Shown here: one piece after another, positions 34,231-45,448 of the stretch
Position numbering within the stretch: position 1 is the stretch's first letter
Layout of the letters: each line of letters begins with the position of its first letter
Assembly: GCF_003711515.1 (NCBI RefSeq)
Contig: NW_021167081.1
Span: 930,001 to 994,000, forward strand
Direction: 5' to 3'
From: Sodiomyces alkalinus F11
Lineage: Eukaryota > Ascomycota > Sordariomycetes > Glomerellales > Plectosphaerellaceae
DNA: 64,000 nucleotides
Translations under genes and position numbers: made by a program
Notes under the pieces: generated by a model
Seen by the model: only the letters and a program-made list of their open reading frames with translations
What the model was told of the DNA's origin: nothing
Database searches by the model: none

Positions 34231-36601
34231 ATGGGCAAGGAGAAAAAGAATAAAAACGACGACAAGAAGGCCAAACTAGTGAGTACGGTGATCCCCTCAC
34301 CCATGTTCTGTTCCGAGGGGGGAAGCAAGGACCACCCATGCTAAATGAAATATTCCCCCGGAGTAGGCGGCCAAAAAAGCAAAGCAGGCCAATAAAGCCG
34401 AGAAGAAAGCAAAGGTCAAGGCATCCAAACTCGATGGCAGCGACGCCGAGGATGTTGATCTGGACGCCGTCCTCGAGGAGTATCGCCGCCAGCAGGAACA
34501 GTTCCTCAAGATCACCGAGACCGTCTGCGACGGTCCTCCGAAACCCCGGTCCGCATCATGCTTCCTCGCCTCCCCCGCCGACCGAAACAACCTCCTCCTC
34601 TTCGGCGGCGAGTACTTCAACGGTGCCCTAGCCCAGTTCTATAACGACCTGCACGTCTACTACATCGACCGCGACGAGTGGCGCTGCGTCACCTCCCCCA
34701 ACGCGCCCCTGCCCCGTTCCGGCCACGCGTGGACCCGCGCCAGCAACCCGAGCCACGTCTACCTCTTCGGCGGCGAGTTCTCCTCGCCGAAGCAGGGCAC
34801 TTTCCACCACTACTCCGACTTCTGGCGCCTCGAACCGGCCACCCGGGAATGGTCCAAGATCGAGTGCAAGGGCAAGACGCCCCCGGCCCGGAGCGGCCAT
34901 CGGATGACCTACTGGAAGCAGTACATCATCCTCTTCGGCGGCTTCCAGGACACCTCCAACCAGACAAAGTACCTGTCCGACCTCTGGATCTACGATACCC
35001 AGGATTTCTGCTGGCACTCCCCGAACCTGCCTGCGGCCCAGCTCAAGCCCGACGCCCGCTCGTCCTTCACCTTGTTGCCCCACGAGAACGGCGCCGTCCT
35101 GTACGGCGGTTATTCGCGCGTCAAGACCACCGTGGCCGCGAACAAGCAGGCCAGGGGCGCCTCGCAGGGCTCGAGAAGCATCCTCAAGCCGATGATCCAC
35201 GAAGACTGCTTCTTCCTCCGCATGTCGCCTGCCCCCGAAGGCTCGCCGGCGACCGCGCCGCCCGTGGTGCGGTGGGAGAGACGGAAGAAGCCCGCCAATG
35301 CGCCGAACCCCAAGCGGGCCGGTACCACGATGACCTACCACAAGGGTCGAGGTATCCTGTTCGGCGGTGTGCACGACGTCGAAGAGTCCGAGGACGGGAT
35401 GGAAAGCGAGTTCTTCCGGGATCTCTTCGCGTGGAACATCGAGAGGAACCGCTTCTTCCCCATGACGCTCCGGAAACCCCGCCAACAGAAGAAGGCGGGT
35501 GCTTCGGAGCAGCGCGGTGGCGGCCGTCGCGCTCGTGCGCAGGATCGCGAGGAGGAGCTTCTGAAGCAGCTGGCCGCGCTGCAGAGCGGTGCGTCTTTAG
35601 ATGACGCCGATGACATGGACATTGAGAAGAAGCAGCCGGAGGAACCGGAGGATGACGAAAAACCCACCAGGGAGATGCTCGTGTCGATGGAGCTCCCTCA
35701 CCCTCGCTTCAACGCCCAGCTAGCTGTCCAGGATGATGTCCTTTATATTTATGGGGGGACATTTGAGCAGAAGGACCGCGAATTTACCTTTGATGATTTA
35801 CACGCCATCGATCTCGGCAAGATGGATGGCTGCAAGGAGATTTTCAACCGACCTGTCGAGGACTGGATTGTGGGTGGTTTTTTTCTTCTTTTTTTTTTCT
35901 CCTTTTTTCTTTTTTCTTCCCCGCCCCCCTTATTGATCGACATCCGGTTGCTAATATGTGCCCTCCCCATAGGAGTCCGAATCGGAAGGAGAAGACGGAG
36001 AAGAAGACGACGAAGAAGAAGAATACGGAAGTGAAGACGAGGAAGGAGATAATGAAGTCTTCGACGAAGAACAAAAGCACAAGCACCATATGCCCAGCAA
36101 GAGGAAGAAGAAACAGGATGAGACGGCAACGGAAGAAACGGCCTCGACTGTCTCGACTGTCGATTCTTCCGTGGGCGAGGAAGATGACACCGAAACGGCG
36201 GCCACTTCGGTCGATGACGGTCTTCCACACCCCAGGGTACGAACTGCTTACTTTCTCTCTCTCCTCCCCTTAATGAACGAAGAGTCCGTACAAGAATCCA
36301 TTGCTCACAAATATTGTGATTGCAGCCGTTCGAGTCGAGACGCGACTTTTTTGCGCGGACGTCCAACGAGTGGCAGGAAGTCTTCATCACCAGTCTCCGA
36401 TGGAAGAAGATCCAACCCGAGACATACCCCATCAAGGAAATCAAAGCCAAGGCTTTCGAACTCAGCGAGGAGAAGTGGTGGGACAGTCGGGAGGAGATCA
36501 CGGCCTTGGAGGAGGAACAGGAGGCCGCGGGTATCGCCGAAGTGGTCTCGCTGGCCGAAAGGGGAGACACCACAGGTGCAGGTGGTGCGAGACGGAGATG
36601 A
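34231..36601 (+). CDS. kel3: Kelch-repeat protein Kel3/KLHDC4
   Basis: Cytoplasmic beta-propeller protein of unknown biochemical role, orthologous in layout to yeast Kel3 and animal KLHDC4. Exons 34231-34278, 34367-35869, 35973-36236 and 36326-36601 give 696 residues. A Lys-rich N-terminal coiled segment (GKEKKNKNDDKKAKL then AKKAKQANKAEKKAK) precedes Kelch blades marked by NLLLFGGEYF, HVYLFGGEFS, YIILFGGFQD, AVLYGGYSR, GILFGGVHDVEESE and VLYIYGGTFE. Exon 3 encodes a very acidic stretch with a Lys/Arg patch. The C-terminal block FESRRDFFARTSNEWQ begins the family-specific DUF4110-like tail. All joins keep frame. Confidence 0.93.
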
Positions 36602-37000
36602 TGGGACTTTTGAGTCCTGTAGATTTTCTGGATATGACGTGAATAAAATATCTCACCATGTCGACTGGATGTCCTAGGGAGTAAATTATTCGTACACTCG
36701 GGGATCTTGTAGAAGAACCTTGAGCTACATTGGCATTTTAGTTGAACGCCTCGTCACGTGACTTCGCGTTTATCAATAAGGTACTGTAGTACAGTACCAC
36801 CACTAGGAGTTGGACGTCATTTTGAAGGCGTTCGTTCCATCAACATCGCTTTCCCAGGTCTCCTGCTCTGTACAACCATCCTCACCGCTGCTCACTACCG
36901 CGTAGCTTTGTGGCTATAAAGTGCAATATATAATCCCGACCGCCCATAGCCCGTTCACTCGAGTTCTATAAAGGCAACTTCTTCTGTAGAGCGAAACACT
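36602..37000. other. intergenic, wss1 promoter
   Basis: 399 bases with the kel3 3' end and the wss1 promoter; GGTACTGTAGTACAGTACC near 36780-36799 is a near-perfect palindrome. No gene seen. Confidence 0.5.
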
Positions 37001-38733
37001 ATGCCACTCGGTATCCAACGACTAAATGCGAAGAGATCGCAACCCAATGAGCGAATCGTGTTCATCAAGCCGCTGGAAGGGCCCGATAAGGCGGTTGCAC
37101 GGGATTTTCTGGAGCGTATAGCGGCACAATGCTGTACGTATTGCTTGAGAATACGCTCCCTTCCCTTTGGCTGATCCCATGGCTTGCTCGCTCATGCGCA
37201 GGGCAGCCGCAGCCTTCCTTGTACAAAGTGTGCACTAATTACTGACCCCGTAGGCTCCAGCTCCGATAATGCGAGATCACCACCTCTCTGTCATGTCTCT
37301 AGAAGAGTATGAGCCAAATCGAGAGTTTGTGGGCCGGAATTTCAACGCCGGAGAAGTGATCCAACTCGTACTCAAATCTCAATCCGGCCGATGGCTTCCG
37401 TTTGAGTACGTCCAGATGGTTATGATGCACGAGTACGTCTTCTCACCCCTCGTCAAACGAAAAAAAGCGCCCCAGCGTTAGGTAGGCATGGGTCAAAGGT
37501 TCCCGGGTCCTGACAGCTCGGGGACGTAGATTGGCGCACTGCAAGCAAATGAACCACTCAAGATTCTTCTGGGCAGTGCGTAACCAGTACGCCGAACAGA
37601 TGCGGCTTCTCTGGGGCCGTGGCTATACCGGCGAGGGCATCTGGGGCAGGGGCGTCATGCTGAGCACGGGGGCGTTTCAGAAGAACACCATTTTGCCGGG
37701 AGAGACGCTGCCGGCTCACCTCTGCGGGGGCACGTACCGGTCGCGCGGTCGGAAGCGCAAGGCCCGGCCCAAGCTGTCGTACCAGGAGCAAAAAGAACGT
37801 CGGATCCTGAAGAAGTTTGGGCGGAACGGCGTGGTGCTCGGGGCGGACGAGGAAGTCAAGGCGGAGCCGGAGAAAGGCAAGAAGACGAAGGCGAAGGGGA
37901 AACCACGCGTGGCACGGAGCGCACGCGGTCGGGAACTGCGCGCCGCGGCGGCGCTCGCCCGTTTCGATCAGCAGAAGAGTTCCGAGTCGGTCAAGCCGGA
38001 AGACGAGGACCCGGAATTCAAGACGGAAGAAGCGGCGAGCGAGGGGAGTGACTATGAGGACGACCCGGCCGATCTCAAGACGGAGGATGCGTTGGATCTC
38101 GATGGGCGGCGACTCGTTGATAGTCATGGCCGGGGGATGATCAAGGTGTGCGAAGATGAGGACCCCGACGACCAGGATGCGCAGCGGGAACTCCGCGAAC
38201 TGCAGTCCACCGGCGATTGGAAGCAGACACGGCTCGAATACAAACCCGTGGCGGGTCATCAGGATGGAATAGCGTCGTCGTCGCGGGGCCAGTTACCTGA
38301 TAAGGAGCAACAGCGAAGTGGGCCGGAGCGATTGAGCGAAACCCACACCCCTAGAATCAAGAAAGAGGACGAAGACGAAGACGAAGACGGACACGGACAC
38401 GGACACCGAGACCTAGACCGAGACAAGGTCGAAGGAAAATTTGTGGCGACTGGAGAATTCACGCCAACGACGGTCAAGGTCGAGGAGGAAAGCGAGACGC
38501 CAAGACGCCCAACTACACTCGACGAAGAAGATCCGCCACGGGCTACAGCTTGCGGCGCGTGTTCGTTTCTCAATCTTGCACAGTCTATATTATGCAGTGT
38601 GTGTTCCAATGTCCTGGACCCAGAAAGCGTCCCTGGGGCGTGGAGGTGCCAAAGGTCTGGGTGCAGGGGAAGCCAGTATCTGAACCCTGGAGATTACGGA
38701 GTGTGTGGCATTTGCGGGCAAGGCCGGTCATAA
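37001..38733 (+). CDS. wss1: DNA-dependent metalloprotease Wss1 (WLM domain)
   Basis: SPRTN-like protease that degrades proteins crosslinked to DNA and works with Cdc48 and SUMO. Exons 37001-37133, 37261-37432 and 37530-38733 give 502 residues. The zinc-protease motif HELAHCKQMNHSRFFW is rebuilt across intron 2 and is intact (HExxHxxxxxH). The WLM domain covers about 1-165, including SVMSLEEYEPNREFVGRNF. Then a Lys/Arg-rich stretch with an SHP-type Cdc48-binding box KKFGRNGVVLG, a long acidic region with SUMO-binding-like patches (such as MIKVCEDEDPDD), and at the C terminus one RanBP2-type finger (CGACSFLNLAQSILCSVC) followed by a second Cys4 unit (WRCQRSGCR then CGICGQG). Intron 1 uses the CAG at 37260, since the TAG at 37253 would break the frame. 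Confidence 0.93.
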
Positions 38734-38992
38734 TTCTTCTTTATAACGAGGGGACAATCAGTGCAAGTAAAGTTTCAAGAGAAGTGGCGAGCCCAAGAAC
38801 ACCAAATCATACAAGTATTCGAATAACCTACAAAGTGGCTCATCTTATTATTTATAGCGCCTGGATATTGATATCTGCCCTATACAAAACCTATCCCTCG
38901 TCGTAACCCTGGGTATCTTGAACTGGTTGAAAGCACGGAAACGCCTCCGTTGCACCCCCTTTACCCTAATCGAATTTCTGCGCATATTCATC

Positions 38993-40206
38993 TCACAGCC
39001 CATACCGCGTGATACACTCCTCCCGATGCAACTCCAAACAGTCAAGCGCGCAAACCGGCGTCCCACACTTCATGCACCGCACCCTCCCCCAGTACCCGCA
39101 CACATCGCAGAACCTCCTCGCGGGATACTGCCTGTCCTCGTCGCGCCACCGCGCCCTCGCCTGCGCGTAGCTGAGAGGCGGGTGCGCAAGGAGCTTCCGC
39201 AGCTCCGCATCGGTCGGCAAGTCCGGCACCACCGACACCAGCAAAGGATCGTTGTCCCCCGGGTGTGTCGGCGGAGGGGGTCCGTCGTACGGGGTCAGCA
39301 CCGGCCTCGGGCCTGCGGCGGCGGCGGCGGCGGCGGTAGTGCCTGCCGATGCGTCTCCCGTCATTTCGACGCCCTGCATTTCAGACGCCGCGGTGTCCCG
39401 CCGTGTGGCCTCGGACTCGGGTTCTTGCTCGGACTCCGGATCCGGCTCGGACTCTGCCCTGCCGCGCCTCGATCGTGACCGGGACGTCTCTTTCTTCCTT
39501 GAACTACTCGCCGCCTCGGCGGCCGCCTTGCGCTTGGTGTACTGGTTCGGCTGCGGTGCTTTTCTCGTGTACTGATTCGGCTGCGGCGGCTTCTTCGTGT
39601 ATTGGTTAGGGTGCGGGGTCTTCGGCTTGGTGTGCTGGTTCGGGTGCGGCGGCGGGTTGTTCTCGTTGAGGGTCATGAGCGCATCGTAATCGTCGAGGTG
39701 GTTTGCGAATGTCTTTTGTGACTGGAGGATCTTCCTGACGTTCGGCGTACTCTTCGTCAGGGCTATCGTGGGTCAGAAATGTCAGCTTTGGCACTACTAG
39801 TTGCTAGAATGTTCGGTCAACGGCCTCTTCTCTGGTGTGAAGGGGACATACATCTGGCACTGCCGGCCCTGGGTGGGATGGGGATATTCGCATCTCGATT
39901 GCTGTCCCGATCCAACGCCTCGAGGTCCTTGCGAATCTTGGCCTCCTGTCGAGCGGTAAGGTCGGCACCGCTAAGGTTGGGTCCTTGATTCCGAGCACGC
40001 TTGCGATTTGAGGGCTGCAGGCCCGTGGCCGTCACCGCGTTGGTCCCCACATCTGGCACGTACGCCCAGCCAGGGGCGGACTTGGTTTTGGGGTTCGCGA
40101 CTTCGATGACGCCAAAGTTGTTGCTGTACATGGTTGACACTTTTGCGCTCCTTATCCGCGGGAGTGGCGGGCAAATGGTAAATTCATCTGTGACCGAGGT
40201 GGGCAT
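38993..40206 (-). CDS. vps71: SWR1 complex subunit Vps71/ZNHIT1 (HIT finger)
   Basis: Subunit of the SWR1 remodeller that places H2A.Z. Minus-strand exons 40206-39852 and 39762-38993 give 374 residues; the join rebuilds a Ser codon before LTKSTPNVRKILQSQKTF. The N terminus is MPTSVTDEFTICP. The C-terminal HIT zinc finger is clear: RFCDVCGYWGRVRCMKCG, then TPVCALDCLELHREEC, ending ITRYGL. In between, four copies of a short Pro-Asn-Gln-(His/Tyr)-Thr-(Lys/Arg) module (about residues 158-195) are followed by an Ala-rich run, Arg/Ser- and Glu/Pro/Ser-rich tracts, and an Ala run. This makes the protein longer than the yeast subunit. Fungal HIT proteins are several, but finger spacing and C-terminal position fit Vps71 best. 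Confidence 0.85.
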
Positions 40207-40507
40207 CTGAGAATCCCGAAGCAAAGATCCCAACACTTCCGAGTAGAGACCTTATTGTCCAATCAGAACCTTGGGTTGTGACGTTGGACTGGGCAGCTCG
40301 GACCAACTCAAACTCAAGGCTGGTTGTACCCCGATATGCAATTATGCCGAGTTGTACACGCTCCCACCTGGCCCGACAGCCAACTTCCCGACGTCCCTTC
40401 TCCCTCCCTCCCAGCTCAAGCCAAACAAACAGTGCCCCTCAAGTTCGCCCAACGTGTTCACCCCAGTCTCCCAAATCCCCCGAACCGAAGCGAAACTCGA
40501 CGACACA
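40207..40507. other. divergent promoter region, vps71 / mitochondrial protein
   Basis: 301 bases between divergent genes, with a CCAAT box at about 40257-40261 and a C-rich leader. No additional gene seen. Confidence 0.5.
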
Positions 40508-40986
40508 ATGGCCTCTAGGATACTAGCAGGGGGCAGCCGCCTGGTATCCCGCGCCAGCCCCGCGATGCGGACCGCCCGATCATTCCAATCCTCCTCTCCT
40601 CTCCAGAGCTCTGCAGCACCACTACCGCCCCGGAAACCCGTGGGAGCATTCCGTGGAGGGTATGTCCCCGACCAGCCACCTCCCAACCCCTCCTTCCCGC
40701 ATATGATATCTGCCCAGCTTCACTGCGGTTGTCGCCTTCTCTCAACTCGGCCAGGGGCGCAACTCCACTCTCTATCCCTGTTCCCCGCGCTGACCTCGAC
40801 AACCATCTAGTCTCCTCGGCTTCTTCATTGGCAGCACCCTAGCCGGTGCCGGTGTCTACACGTATCTGGTTAAGGAATACAAGCTCTCCAACGAGCTCTT
40901 GACGGAAGATATCTATGTGCGTCTCTGCATTTGATACCACCTCTCCTTCCTGCCTTTCGTTCGTTCATACTATCATGTTTGGCAAC

Positions 40987-41029
<43 letters not shown>

Positions 41030-41240
41030 CTGGAGCCAAGCACGTCCTGCCGGCAGAGTTCATGACCCCCGTCGCGCCAAATCAAATACAGATTCCTGTA
41101 CCTGCTTCCCATGAGTCTCGTGCTGACTGACGGAACTTTCCCGAGTGGCTTAGGCATTGCAAGCGGCTGTGCAACGTGTGACCAACTACGTTCAGGTTCT
41201 GGAGGAGAAGATGGATGCGTTGGATCGCAAAAAGAAATAA
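40508..41240 (+). CDS. small mitochondrial membrane protein, uncharacterised
   Basis: Exons 40508-40659, 40811-40916 and 41154-41240 give 114 residues; I cannot name the family. The N terminus MASRILAGGSRLVSRASPAM is basic, hydroxylated and free of acidic residues until well past position 40, a good mitochondrial presequence. A single membrane segment follows (LLGFFIGSTLAGAGVYTYLV), then KEYKLSNELLTEDIY and a C-terminal amphipathic/coiled helix (ALQAAVQRVTNYVQVLEEKM) ending in a Lys-rich tail DRKKK. All three exons join in frame and the splice signals are good, so it is a real gene. Intron 2 holds a run of about 40 T. It looks like a conserved small inner-membrane protein seen in other filamentous fungi; this is inference. 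Confidence 0.82.
40990..41029. repeat. poly-T run of about 40 bases
   Basis: Uninterrupted T homopolymer inside intron 2 of the small mitochondrial protein gene. Exact length is likely to vary between isolates and between assemblies. Confidence 0.9.
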
Positions 41241-41641
41241 ATGGACCTTCCAGCGGGAATTATTTTGTTGATGGCCACTCCATCAGGACGGGGAATTTTG
41301 CCAGTAACTGGGCATACGCCAAGATGCGACGGGCCATGTGGGCGAGGTGGTTTTTGTGCGGAGCACAGGATGTAATGTACCAAGCAAACGTGCACAGCAA
41401 TTGAATGAATATTACAGGGCTTCCATGACACAGGACTTCATGAGTAAAACGTTGTTAATGACTACCGGTACGCAGTCTAAAGGTCCCAGGTCATATGCCA
41501 ATTCCCAATCATTTTCGCATTATCCGCTGCTCAGAACCCGGCGTGAACTACCTACAGTGCGAGGAGGTATATGAAAGCAAGTCCAACAGAAACCTCCTAA
41601 AGATGATGGCCCCTAAAACCGTTCCCAAGAATAGTGTTTTT
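41241..41641. other. intergenic between convergent genes
   Basis: 401 bases between the small mitochondrial protein gene and pdi1, which converge. 3' untranslated DNA; no gene seen. Confidence 0.5.
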
Positions 41642-43316
41642 TTACAGCTCATCATGAGCATCAGACTCGGAGGCAGCAGGAGCGGCCTGGCTCTCCTCGC
41701 CGGCCTCCTCCTTCAGGGAGACGGCGGCCTTGTACTTGCCGTTCTCTGCGATGAAAGACACAAAGTCCTCAATGCTGCGAGAGCCGGCGTAGGTGACGGG
41801 GGAGTCCTTGCCACCAGCGGCGTAGAGCTTGATGGTGGGGAAGCCCTGGATCTCGTCGGGAACATCGTTGGCAGTGGCGTCGACCTTGGCAATGACAACC
41901 TGGTCCTTGAACTCGCTCTCGGCGTACAGGGCCGCGAGCTCCTCGTACTTGGGGGCCAGCGCCTTGCAGTGACCGCACCAAGGAGCGTAGAACTCAATGA
42001 GGACGTCCTTGGTGTCGTCAAGGACAATGTCCTCGTAGTTCTTGGCAACGACGACGGTGACGGGGCCCTCCTGGGTCTCGGGGATGGGCTCCGACTTGAT
42101 GCTAGGCTCGATCGTACCGGCAACGACGCCCTCAACGAAGCTGGCGATGGCGTCATGGGTGATCTCCTTCTCCTGGTCGAAGGGGAACTTCTGGTTCTTG
42201 GTAGTCTCCTGAATGGCGAAAGAGGGGAACTTGTCGGCCTTCAGGTTCAGGTTGCTGGCGTGTCCGCCAAACGCCGACGCGTCAATGGTGGCGAAGTTGA
42301 TGACGCCCCGGTACTTCTCAGCGATGGGCTTGAGGGCCGAGCCGAGCTTCTCACGCTCCTCGGCGGTCTCGGCGAAAATGTAGGCCAGAGGGATGCCCGC
42401 GGTCATGTAGTCCGCGTATGTCTCGGGGCCGACCTCGCCAATCAGAGGAGTGGCGGCCACCTTGGCGAACTTCTCAATCGCCTCCGCGTCGAACTTCTCG
42501 GTGAAGGTGGCCTTGCCCTCGTCGAAGGACTTGTAGAGAACAATGGCAGGGGCCTTGACACCCTCGGCCTCGGCCACCGCCGCATCGTTGACGCCGCCAA
42601 AGAGGAAGGCGTCGCGGTGCTTCTCGGCAACCGCAGTGAACGTCTCGTTGGACTCCTTGTCGTCGGCGTCAATGTAGGCGACCAGAACGACCTTGTCGGC
42701 AGTCTTGAACTCCTCCAGGGTATCCTTGGTCAAGAGGGAGACAGCCGGGAGCGACTGCTTGATCATGTAGGATGTGATGCTATTCGACCTGCATTAGTCT
42801 TTGATTCTTTGGCCATTTTTTTTTCTTTTTGTGGTTGGGGGGGGGGGGGCGAAAGCGGTCAGAGGGACTACGTACCCAGCAGCCTTGCGCTGGCCAGAGT
42901 AGGGAGTGACGTTGTCGAGGCCGCGGAAGACCTTGAGAGTCGGGTAACCCTCAACACCAAAGGCCTGGCAAAGATCAGCCTCCTCGGTGCAGTCGACCTT
43001 GGCAAGCTTGATGCCCTTCTCCTTCAAAGAAGTAGCAGCGGCCTCATACTCGGGGGCGAGGGCCTTGCAGTGACCGCACCAGGGGGCGTAGACTGTTGAA
43101 GGGGGGTTGTCAGTGGATTGCCATTGGGTGCAGCTGGCCTCCAGGGAAGCAGAGAGATCTGAGATGTCTTGACGTACACTCGGCAAGGACGAGGTCGTTG
43201 GCCTTGACGAAATCCTCGAAGGTGTCCTTCTGCAGCTGGGTGACGTCCGAGTCCTCAGCAGCGCGGACGGCCGCGACCGCGGCCAGAAGGGCGAAGGCAA
43301 CTCGCTTGCAAAGCAT
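41642..43316 (-). CDS. pdi1: protein disulfide isomerase
   Basis: ER-lumen oxidoreductase for disulfide formation and isomerisation. Minus-strand exons 43316-43178, 43092-42876 and 42788-41642 give 500 residues. A signal peptide [19 protein letters not shown], the a domain with [16 protein letters not shown] (active site at about 51-55), two redox-inactive thioredoxin folds b and b', the a' domain with a second WCGHC near 388-392, an acidic/Ala-rich C-terminal extension, and the ER-retention signal HDEL at the end. Length and order are exactly those of fungal Pdi1. Intron 2 contains a run of 13 G next to a T-rich stretch. A strong unfolded-protein-response element candidate lies about 1.3 kb upstream. 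Confidence 0.97.
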
Positions 43317-45448
43317 CCTGTCCCTAATCAAATTATTGATGATTAGTGCTGTGTTTTTGATGTCAAGGCAGTCGTCGACATGATTGACAGGCCTTGCTTC
43401 GTGCTGCTGTGCCACCCGGCGTTTTCCGTCTACGTGCTGCGCAGACAACGACAAGCAACGACAAGACGGCCGACGTGGATGGTATGATGGCAAGAGTGCT
43501 TACCTTTTTGTATTTTGGTATAGGATAGAAGAAGGGGGGAATGAGAGGGAGAGGCGAACGTTAGGAAGCGGACAAAGAAGTCGAATTCCAATGGCTGAAA
43601 GGGGGCTACGAAGTATTTAATGGCGAGAGACCAGAAGGTGAAGGTGGGAATTGGAGTTCGAGGAGGGCAAGCTGTCAACAGCAAGCAACGGCTTTGAGAA
43701 CAGGTGTCCCTTCCAGTGCCTGCCACAAGATCCCCACACTCTGATGCAGTAGCTCGAGGCAATGCTCCGCAGGCACCACATATGATTGGGAGAAACGGTA
43801 AGGTATCTATACTCTCGTCTCTAGTACTTTACTGCGTAAATATGCTTCTGTGATACCTAAAAACGGGTCCGTGGTACTCTGAGCCTTGACCGATACAACG
43901 CTAGTGCTGTGATTCAGCAAACCGGGCTAGCTTACCCGAGGGGGGCACTTCAGATTCCAGGGTCCGTCCACTCCTTCTTCAACTCTCCAGCCCAGCCTTT
44001 TCACCAGACTCACTTCCACGTTTCGCAGCTGTAGGTATCGACGAACTTCCCGGTTTTGCCTCTTGTATCCCCCACCACGACAAATCACTGTACTGTGATA
44101 ATCACATTCCTATTGAATATTGGCTTGAATAGGGATAGTTTCCCCGAGGATCTGGCCTTGTAAATGGCCGACCCGTGCCGAATTGATATCGAATACAACC
44201 ATTGGACGGATGCTCGTACCTAATCAGTTGCACTGCTGCCAGAAGGCTTGCCATTGAGCTCGATGTCTTCGCCTGGCGCCTAGCTACTGGGTATTTCCGC
44301 AAAGCGCATAACAGCAAGCAAACAAACAAGTAATGCAAGCATCTGACATGGGATATTTCCGCGATGTCTTTTTTTTTTTCCCTCTTCTTCCTTTCTCGAC
44401 TTCCTTGCCTCTTACTGTACGAAGAGCAAGTTATGCGAACAAGTCTTCCATTGCCTGCAATGGGCGGCGTTGAACCATGGTGAGATGATTATAAATCCAC
44501 CTACTCCGTATTTACGGATGCATAGCTTGGGGACTGGGGTAATTGCAGTTTCCGAATCGATATCTGACCGGTTTGCCCATCTTTCGGGGAACGGACGAGA
44601 CAGTCCGACTGTCTTACGAGGACAGCGTGTCAGTTAGGTAAGAGGACACAACGGAGGGTTGGCCCCAGTCAACTGCGAGGTCGCCTCAAGTGAAACTGGA
44701 CTTGGTCTCTACCAATCTAATATTTGTTAATGTTCCTGACCTTGTTTCATGCCAAGCTCGGTTTGGTCCCATTCCGTCGGAGGCTGAACTCCTTCGACCT
44801 AACATGGCCTGTTAATTGTTATGTACCCATACCGAGCAACACCCTCACGGCCATCAACCAATCCATAAGCGTCGCTGGCAATGTGTCCCTTTTTCTACGG
44901 TAGCTTGTTGAGTAACCTTACAATAAATAATGAAATAAATAAAGACCTCGGGAGAAATAATCTTGGCCAAAAGGCATACAGCTTTTGATAAACCTCAGAA
45001 ACAGAATACTACTGATAATGTTTGCACAATGCTGATTTCCTAACACAAGAACCCAGGCCGTGTGTAATAGCATAGCATCATCAAGACGGCCGTCCTCCTC
45101 CTAATCACGTCGCACTGAAAGAGGTGCACCAAGTTGAGACCCCATCCGCGTTCCAGATTTCTCGGTGACCACTCCTATTGTGCCTGCTGTCATAGTTTGA
45201 TATGACGTTATAATAGCTGGATATATGGCATTGTGTGAAGAGAGAAGGATGGATGGAAGATCAGAACAGGGCATGTCAAAGCCGACTCAAAAGACCACAC
45301 GTCTAACCCAAAGCTCCCATGAGCCCATGTGTGTTGCTAGCGCTATCTGCCACATCGGTACGAGCCGCGATGCAGAGGATGCGACGCCCTCCCATATCCC
45401 CTGGACATTGGGCGTTCGATTAATTGTTAACGAAACCCATAAACCACA
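43317..45448. other. intergenic, pdi1 promoter and mon1 3' side
   Basis: About 2.1 kb with no supported gene. It is upstream of pdi1 (leader and promoter, minus strand) and downstream of mon1. It holds the UPR-like element at 44621-44631 and AT-rich parts near 44920-44960. Short frames in it look non-coding. Confidence 0.5.
44621..44631. promoter_or_regulatory. candidate UPR element (KAR2-type) upstream of pdi1
   Basis: The bases GACAGCGTGTC match the partly palindromic core (CAGCGTG, Hac1-bound) of the yeast KAR2 unfolded-protein-response element. The site is about 1.3 kb upstream of the pdi1 start codon, within the same intergenic region, and PDI genes are classical UPR targets. Distance is larger than usual and no binding data can be seen, so this is only a candidate. 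Confidence 0.4.

Noticed and set aside
41495..43099. 534-codon plus-strand frame opposite pdi1
   Set aside because: Antisense shadow of the strongly codon-biased pdi1 gene; pdi1 on the minus strand is certain.
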